From: Fusobacteriaceae bacterium
GTDB lineage: Bacteria; Fusobacteriota; Fusobacteriia; Fusobacteriales; Fusobacteriaceae
Direction of reading: 5' to 3'
Assembly (NCBI GenBank): GCA_900764925.1
Contig: CAAFPW010000091.1
Coordinates: forward strand, 1-64,000
DNA length: 64,000 bases
The translations under genes were made by a program, and so were the position numbers. Below the pieces are notes generated by a model, which saw only the letters and a program-made list of their open reading frames with translations, was not told the DNA's origin and did not search any database. Positions 58,918 to 64,000 of the stretch are shown here, one piece after another. Numbering within the stretch: position 1 is the stretch's first letter; every line of letters starts with the position of its first letter.

Positions 58918-60033
58918 ATGAGATTAAAGATGATGATATTGATATTTGGAATTTTATTGGTTGGTTGTGAAAAAGAGGTAAAAGAGGTAATTAGACCTGT
59001 TGAAACAGTTGTGGTGTCTTCTCTACCTGAAAATTTATCCTATGAGTATCCAGCTATTGTAACACCAGAAAACGAAACAATGTTAGCTTTTAAAGTGGCT
59101 GGTCCAATTGAAGAGATGGGAGTGGAAGTGGGAAGTTATGTGAAAAAAGATGAGGTAATAGCAAATTTAGATAAGAGAGATTATGAGGTTCAACTGAAAG
59201 CTTTTGAAAGTAAGAGTGGAATAGCAAAAAATGCCTATGAATCTGCAAAAGCTATAGCTGAGAACGCAAGAAAACAGTATCAGAGAGTTGAGACCCTGTA
59301 TAAAGAAAAGGCTATTCCTAAAAAGAGTTATGATGAAGCATTAGCTGGAGTAAAGGCAGCAAGTGCAGGAGAGTTAGCAGCATTATCTCAATACCAAGAG
59401 GCTTTACAAGGGGTAGAAAACTGTAAAAATCAGTTGAAAGATACAGTTTTAAAAGCTCCATACGATGGATATATCTATAAAAAATTTCAAGATAGAGGAA
59501 GTGTTGTGGGAGCTGGAATTCCTGTGGTAGCAATAGCATCTGTGGGAGATAAACAGGTAAGAATAAGTGTTTCTGAAAGAGAGATTAAGGATATAGAAAA
59601 GGGAATAGGAGATTTTATTTTTGATAATAAACATTATAAATTGAGTTTAGCTGAGATTGGAAAGGTAAAGAATTTAGGAAAAATGACCTATCCTGTCACT
59701 TTTAATTTTGTAGAGGACAGTTCTCATATTTTAGTAGATACAATGGGAATCGTAAAATTATCATATGATACTACTGGAAAAAAAGATGTAGTACTTCCAA
59801 TAGAGGCTATTTTTGAAAGAGATGGAAAGAGTAGAGTATGGGTATATAGAGATGGACAAGTTGAGAGTAAAGAGGTAGTTATGGTATCTCCATATGATAA
59901 TGGAAAGGTTATTGTAGATGGTGTGGAGATTGGAGAAAAGATAGTTACTAGAGGGGTACACGAGTTAAGTGAGGGTCAAAAGGTAAATGAGTTACAAGAG
60001 TTTACTGAGACAAATGTTGGAAATGTTTTGTAG
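58918..60033 (+). CDS. RND efflux periplasmic adaptor (membrane fusion lipoprotein)
   Basis: A 371-residue HlyD/AcrA-type adaptor with a lipobox LLVGC (Cys17), a lipoyl half-motif (EEMGVEVGSYVKKDEVIANL, about 72-91), a helical hairpin (about 95-165), the second lipoyl half (LKAPYDGYIYKKFQDRGSVV) and a C-terminal beta barrel and MP domain. It links the RND pump to the TolC-type channel. It starts five bases after the previous gene. Confidence 0.9.
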   Translation: MRLKMMILIFGILLVGCEKEVKEVIRPVETVVVSSLPENLSYEYPAIVTPENETMLAFKVAGPIEEMGVEVGSYVKKDEVIANLDKRDYEVQLKAFESKSGIAKNAYESAKAIAENARKQYQRVETLYKEKAIPKKSYDEALAGVKAASAGELAALSQYQEALQGVENCKNQLKDTVLKAPYDGYIYKKFQDRGSVVGAGIPVVAIASVGDKQVRISVSEREIKDIEKGIGDFIFDNKHYKLSLAEIGKVKNLGKMTYPVTFNFVEDSSHILVDTMGIVKLSYDTTGKKDVVLPIEAIFERDGKSRVWVYRDGQVESKEVVMVSPYDNGKVIVDGVEIGEKIVTRGVHELSEGQKVNELQEFTETNVGNVL

Positions 60034-60042
60034 GAGGAGAAT

Positions 60043-63000
60043 ATGAAATTTATAGATTACTCAATAAAAAATACAGTAGTTGTAAGATTTTTAGTTTTTC
60101 TTCTTGTAATAGGAGGGATATTTTCCTACAACAGATTGGGGAAGTTAGAGGACCCAGAGTTTAAAATAAAAGAGGCGTTGGTAATTACACTGTATCCTGA
60201 GGCAGATGCTCATACTGTAGAGTTACAAGTGACTAACAAAGTGGAAGAAGCTGTGAATAAATTGGCAAATATTGACTTTATTCAAAGTGTTTCTAAGCCG
60301 GGGTATTCAGAGGTAAAAGTGAAGTTAGATGAGGGAATACCTGCTGATGAAGTGGATCAATATTGGGATAATTTGAGAAAAAAAGTGAATGATGTAAAAC
60401 TTTCTCTTCCATTGGGAACACTTCCACCAATTGTATTGGATGATTATGGTTCAGTATATGGAATGTTCTTAGCAGTGACAAGTGATGGATATTCTTATTC
60501 AGAACTAAAAAAATACACTGAGTATATAACTAAGGAGTTGAACTCTATATCTGGAATTAATCAAGTGGCAGAGTTTGGAAAAGTAAGTGATGCTATTGAA
60601 GTTATTATAGATAGAGAAAAACTTAACGCTATGGGACTTAATACAAAAATTATAGCCACATCACTTTTGAGTGAAAATTTGATATCTGGTGGTGGTGTAG
60701 TTGACTATGGAGATTTGAGAGTTCCTATAAGATTTAACAACGATTTAAAAAATATAGAGGATTTAGAAAATCTAGTGTTATTTTCTAAAAAATTTCCAGA
60801 TGGAAGCAATCAGATAGTTAGATTAAAAGATGTAGCTACTCTAAAAGAGGGATATGTAGAACCTATAACTCAAAAGATGTACTTCAATAATAAGATGGCT
60901 ATGGGTATATCTCTTTCTCCAGAAAAGGGAACAAATGTGGTTGAGATAGGAGAGGAGATAGATGAGAAGATAGTAGAATTAAAGGAGAAACTACCTGTAG
61001 GTATAAATATAGAAAAGGTTTACTACCAACCAGATTTAGTAACTACTGCGATAGATAATTTTGTAATCAATCTAATTGTGTCAGTAATAACAGTTGTAGG
61101 GGTTTTACTTTTCACTATGGGAGTGAGAAGTGGTCTTATAATTGGAAGTGGGCTTATCCTTTCAATACTAGGAACATTGATATTTATGTATGCTATGAAG
61201 ATAGATATGCAAAGAGTATCTCTTGGATCATTTATCATAGCTATGGGTATGCTTGTGGATAATTCAATAGTTATAGTTGATGGAGTTTTGGTAAGAAGAA
61301 GTAAGGGAATGGCTATGGAAGGGGCTTTGAAAGAATCTACATATAAACCAGCAATTCCACTATTGGGAGCAACAGTGATAGCAGCTTTAGCCTTTTTACC
61401 GGGAACACTTATGCCAACTTATGTAGGTGAATATGTAAGTTCATCTTTCTGGGTAATAGGGATTTCACTTATGTTGAGCTGGGTATTGTGTCTGACTCAA
61501 ACACCAGTATATTGTAAACTATATTTAGAGAGTGGAGAGGCAAAACCTATAAGTAAAAAAGAGAGAGCATTTTATAAAAAAGCTAATAGATTTTTGTATT
61601 TTTTACTTAAAAGAAGGAAAATTGTGTTAACTATATTAGGTGGAGTATTTTTAGGAAGTTGTCTACTATTTTTAACTATACCTAAAACTTTCTTCCCAGA
61701 TTCTGATAAGAAAGGGTTTACAATAAATATGTGGGCTCCTGAGGGAAGTAAGACAGAGGTAATAGAGGGGGCAGCTAAGGAGTTAAGAGAGTATTTGTTG
61801 CAAGATAGTGGTGTAGTAAATATTACCACTACAATAGGGGCATCTCCATCTAGATACTATACAGCTACTATACCAGAGATGCCAAATCCAGCCTTTGCTC
61901 AACTAATTTTAAATGTAGAAAGGGTAAAGGATGTAGAGAGGGTAGGAGCTAAGGCTGTGGAATTTGCCAACGAAAATATAGCTGGAGTAACTGTAAGTGT
62001 AAAAAAATATCCAAACGGAGTTCCAGCTCAATATCCAATAGAGATAGCTTTTTCTGGGCCAGACCCACAAGTTTTAAGAAACCTAGCTCAAGAGGCTACC
62101 GATATAATGAAAACTTCTCCTAGAGCATTGAATGTAAAAAATAACTGGAGAAATAAACTTCTAACTTGGGAAGCTGATTATTCACAATTTAAAGGAAAGA
62201 GAGCAGATGTTACTCCACTAGATTTAGGAATGGGATTGATGAGAAGTGGAGAGGGGATGCCAATAGGTAAAATAAAACAAGATGATAAACAGGTTACAGT
62301 TCTATTGAAGGAGAAGAGCGGAGAGGTAAAAAACCAATTGACTAATATTGAGCAAACACCAATTTGGGGAGCAAATTTAGAAGCTCAACCTTTTTCTTCG
62401 GTAATAGATGGAGGAAAGCTTGCCTTTGAAGAGGGACAGGTTTGGAGAAGAGACAGAGTGAGAACTATAACTGTGCAGTGTGATGTACCAGTTGGAGTAG
62501 CTGCAGAGAGTGTGAGAGATGAGTTTAGAGATAGGATAGAGAGTATTGAACTACCAAAGGGATATAAGATGTTTTGGTTGGGAGAAGCCTATGAGCAAGA
62601 GAAAAATAATATGGCTATAATAAAATCTACACCTATTCCAGCGATCTCAATGTTTATAATTTGTGTATTGCTATTTGCAAACTTAAAAACTCCTATACTT
62701 ATAGGAATGACCCTTCCACTTGCTATTATAGGTATAGCTCCAGGACTTGCTCTTACAGGTAAGAGTTTTGGGTTTATGTCAATAATAGGGGTACTATCTC
62801 TTACTGGTATGATGATAAAGAATGTGATTGTACTTATGGATGAGATAAACTATGAGATAGATGTATTGAAAAAAGATAGATTTACAGCCCTTATAGATTC
62901 AGCTGTAAGTAGAATAAGATCAGTAGGACTTGCTGCTCTTACAACTATATTTGGAATGATACCACTACTGTGGGATCCTCTCTATGGAGATATGGCAGCT

Positions 63001-63108
63001 ACTATAATCTTTGGATTATTTGCTTCAACTATGTTGACTCTATTTGTATTTCCTGTAATCTATGGAACTGTTAATAAAATATATCCACAAACTAGAAAGA
63101 GAAAGTAA
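60043..63108 (+). CDS. RND efflux permease (AcrB/HAE type)
   Basis: A 1021-residue inner-membrane pump with two repeats of six membrane helices and two large periplasmic loops. The opening FIDYSIKNTVVVRFLVFLLV and the TM4 motif GMLVDNSIVIVDGVLV are seen; the latter has one Asp (406) followed by Asn, instead of the Asp-Asp pair of AcrB, a variant that is common outside the enteric drug pumps. TM10 carries GMMIKNVIVLMDEIN. Substrate is unknown. It is the last gene of the TetR-controlled operon. Confidence 0.93.
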   Translation: MKFIDYSIKNTVVVRFLVFLLVIGGIFSYNRLGKLEDPEFKIKEALVITLYPEADAHTVELQVTNKVEEAVNKLANIDFIQSVSKPGYSEVKVKLDEGIPADEVDQYWDNLRKKVNDVKLSLPLGTLPPIVLDDYGSVYGMFLAVTSDGYSYSELKKYTEYITKELNSISGINQVAEFGKVSDAIEVIIDREKLNAMGLNTKIIATSLLSENLISGGGVVDYGDLRVPIRFNNDLKNIEDLENLVLFSKKFPDGSNQIVRLKDVATLKEGYVEPITQKMYFNNKMAMGISLSPEKGTNVVEIGEEIDEKIVELKEKLPVGINIEKVYYQPDLVTTAIDNFVINLIVSVITVVGVLLFTMGVRSGLIIGSGLILSILGTLIFMYAMKIDMQRVSLGSFIIAMGMLVDNSIVIVDGVLVRRSKGMAMEGALKESTYKPAIPLLGATVIAALAFLPGTLMPTYVGEYVSSSFWVIGISLMLSWVLCLTQTPVYCKLYLESGEAKPISKKERAFYKKANRFLYFLLKRRKIVLTILGGVFLGSCLLFLTIPKTFFPDSDKKGFTINMWAPEGSKTEVIEGAAKELREYLLQDSGVVNITTTIGASPSRYYTATIPEMPNPAFAQLILNVERVKDVERVGAKAVEFANENIAGVTVSVKKYPNGVPAQYPIEIAFSGPDPQVLRNLAQEATDIMKTSPRALNVKNNWRNKLLTWEADYSQFKGKRADVTPLDLGMGLMRSGEGMPIGKIKQDDKQVTVLLKEKSGEVKNQLTNIEQTPIWGANLEAQPFSSVIDGGKLAFEEGQVWRRDRVRTITVQCDVPVGVAAESVRDEFRDRIESIELPKGYKMFWLGEAYEQEKNNMAIIKSTPIPAISMFIICVLLFANLKTPILIGMTLPLAIIGIAPGLALTGKSFGFMSIIGVLSLTGMMIKNVIVLMDEINYEIDVLKKDRFTALIDSAVSRIRSVGLAALTTIFGMIPLLWDPLYGDMAATIIFGLFASTMLTLFVFPVIYGTVNKIYPQTRKRK

Positions 63109-63173
63109 TAAGTGTACTTAAATTATTTTCTGTAAAGAAGTTATCTTTATAAGAGGAATATTTTTAAAAAATA

Positions 63174-63182
63174 TGTTATAAT
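63174..63182 (+). promoter_or_regulatory. Extended -10 promoter of the ABC-F gene
   Basis: TGTTATAAT (63174-63182) is an extended -10 element about 40 bases before the start codon. There is no good -35 box. The 113-base gap holds no clear terminator for the RND operon. Confidence 0.55.
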
Positions 63183-63221
63183 GAATAGAATAATAAAATT
63201 TTTTGAAAGGAAAGTTAAGAG

Positions 63222-64000
63222 ATGGCACTTTTACAAGTTAATGATCTATATATGGGATTTTCAGGAGAAACACTTTTTAAGAATGTAAGTTTTTCTGTGG
63301 ATGAGAGAGATAAGATAGGAATAATAGGTATAAATGGTGCTGGAAAATCAACCCTTATAAAAATTCTATTAGGGCTTGAGTACGATGAAGTAGATCCAGC
63401 AACTAATCAAAGAGGAACTATTGCAAAAAAAGGTGGATTGAAGATAGGGTATCTTTCACAAAATCCAAATTTGAATAAAGAAAACAGTGTCTTTGAAGAG
63501 CTTATGACAGTTTTTGATAATCTTAGACAGGATTACCATAGAATACAGGAGTTAAATATAATCTTAGCTGAAAATTTAGATGACTTTGATAAAACTATGG
63601 AGGAGCTAGGAAAGATTACAGCTAGATATGAGCAGAATGAGGGATACGCTGTAGAGTATAAGGTAAAACAGATTTTAAATGGACTTAGTTTAGCAGAGAG
63701 TCTTTGGAATAATAAGGTTGGGGATTTATCTGGAGGACAGATGTCGAGGGTAGCTCTAGGTAAAATACTACTTGAAGAACCAGAGCTATTAATACTAGAC
63801 GAGCCAACAAACCACTTGGATCTAAATGCAATAGAGTGGTTAGAGAAGATGTTAAAAGATTATAAAAAAGCTGTAATGGTAATATCACATGATGTATACT
63901 TCCTAGATAATGTGGTAAATAGAATTTTTGAGATGGAGGGAAAAACTCTAAAGACTTACTCAGGAAACTATACAGATTTTACAATTCAAAAGGAAGCATA
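63222..64000 (+). CDS. ABC-F family ATPase, cut off by the window end
   Basis: The first 259 codons of an ABC-F protein, a soluble twin-ATPase that acts on the ribosome (translation factor or antibiotic-protection type). The first nucleotide-binding domain is complete: Walker A GINGAGKST (about 37-45), signature LSGGQMSRVALGK, Walker B ELLILDEPTNHLDL and switch MVISHDVYFLD. The frame is open to 64000, where the linker (TYSGNYTDFTIQKEA) begins. GAAAGGAAAG precedes the ATG. The resemblance is to the Uup type, but the second half is needed to tell. Confidence 0.87.
   Translation, partial: MALLQVNDLYMGFSGETLFKNVSFSVDERDKIGIIGINGAGKSTLIKILLGLEYDEVDPATNQRGTIAKKGGLKIGYLSQNPNLNKENSVFEELMTVFDNLRQDYHRIQELNIILAENLDDFDKTMEELGKITARYEQNEGYAVEYKVKQILNGLSLAESLWNNKVGDLSGGQMSRVALGKILLEEPELLILDEPTNHLDLNAIEWLEKMLKDYKKAVMVISHDVYFLDNVVNRIFEMEGKTLKTYSGNYTDFTIQKEA

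Overview
The window is AT-rich bacterial DNA that reads as a chromosomal segment of a Fusobacterium. The evidence is a diderm envelope (TonB-ExbB-ExbD, a TolC-type lipoprotein with an RND pump, an FplA-type patatin autotransporter), an F-type ATP synthase whose c subunit carries the two-carboxylate Na+ motif described in Fusobacterium nucleatum, and AGGAGG ribosome-binding sites with A/T-ending codons throughout. The large sugar-PTS content fits the F. mortiferum/varium/ulcerans side of the genus better than F. nucleatum, but the species is not fixed by what I can see. No gap between genes exceeds 300 bases; the longest (about 245 bases, 45592-45835) holds an inverted-repeat element.

Layout: (1) 1-9.5 kb, housekeeping: the 3' end of tRNA-Asn, rplS, dipeptidase pepV with a YfcC-type carrier, signal peptidase I, rimI, purB, a Gx-type membrane protein, glmM and a methyltransferase. 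(2) 9.5-16.7 kb: the full Na+-type ATP synthase operon, preceded by two small AtpI/AtpZ-like genes. (3) 16.7-22.8 kb: a Crp-family regulator facing a DUF3100 / membrane protein / amidohydrolase / TauE operon, then an alpha/beta-hydrolase read in frame into a GNAT acetyltransferase, and another GNAT. (4) 22.8-33.1 kb: a PRD-type PTS regulator facing an MngA-like EIIABC, a GH38 mannosidase, a GH1 glycosidase, a ROK kinase and a DUF871/MupG-like protein. (5) 33.2-37.8 kb: a mannose-family PTS with a SIS-domain isomerase/deglycase and a GntR/UTRA regulator. (6) 37.9-44.2 kb: glyoxalase-like protein, MBL hydrolase, GNAT, a SNF2 ATPase and a conserved-looking 586-residue partner. (7) 44.2-46.7 kb: a MATE exporter between near-identical 26-base inverted repeats, then the Mrp Fe-S carrier. 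(8) 46.7-50.0 kb: an amino-acid-type ABC importer (TrpX/Y/Z-like) behind a leader with an intrinsic terminator and two arrays of three UAG octamers, next to a HutP-family RNA-binding protein. (9) 50.1-54.3 kb: a second Crp-type regulator, a YczE protein, a ROK fructokinase and tonB-exbD-exbB. (10) 54.5-63.1 kb: fplA facing a TetR-tolC-hlyD-RND operon, then the start of an ABC-F protein cut by the window end.

The most striking region is 49.36-50.00 kb. In Bacillus subtilis HutP binds UAG triplets in the hut leader and prevents termination. Here a HutP homologue sits directly upstream of a strong promoter, two 3x8-nt UAG repeat arrays, a small hairpin and a terminator hairpin, all leading into an ABC importer. 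From my recollection of the B. subtilis sequence, the metal/histidine-coordinating histidines are not conserved, so the ligand may differ. This looks like a HutP-type antitermination circuit for an importer and is the best candidate for an undescribed regulatory system in the window.
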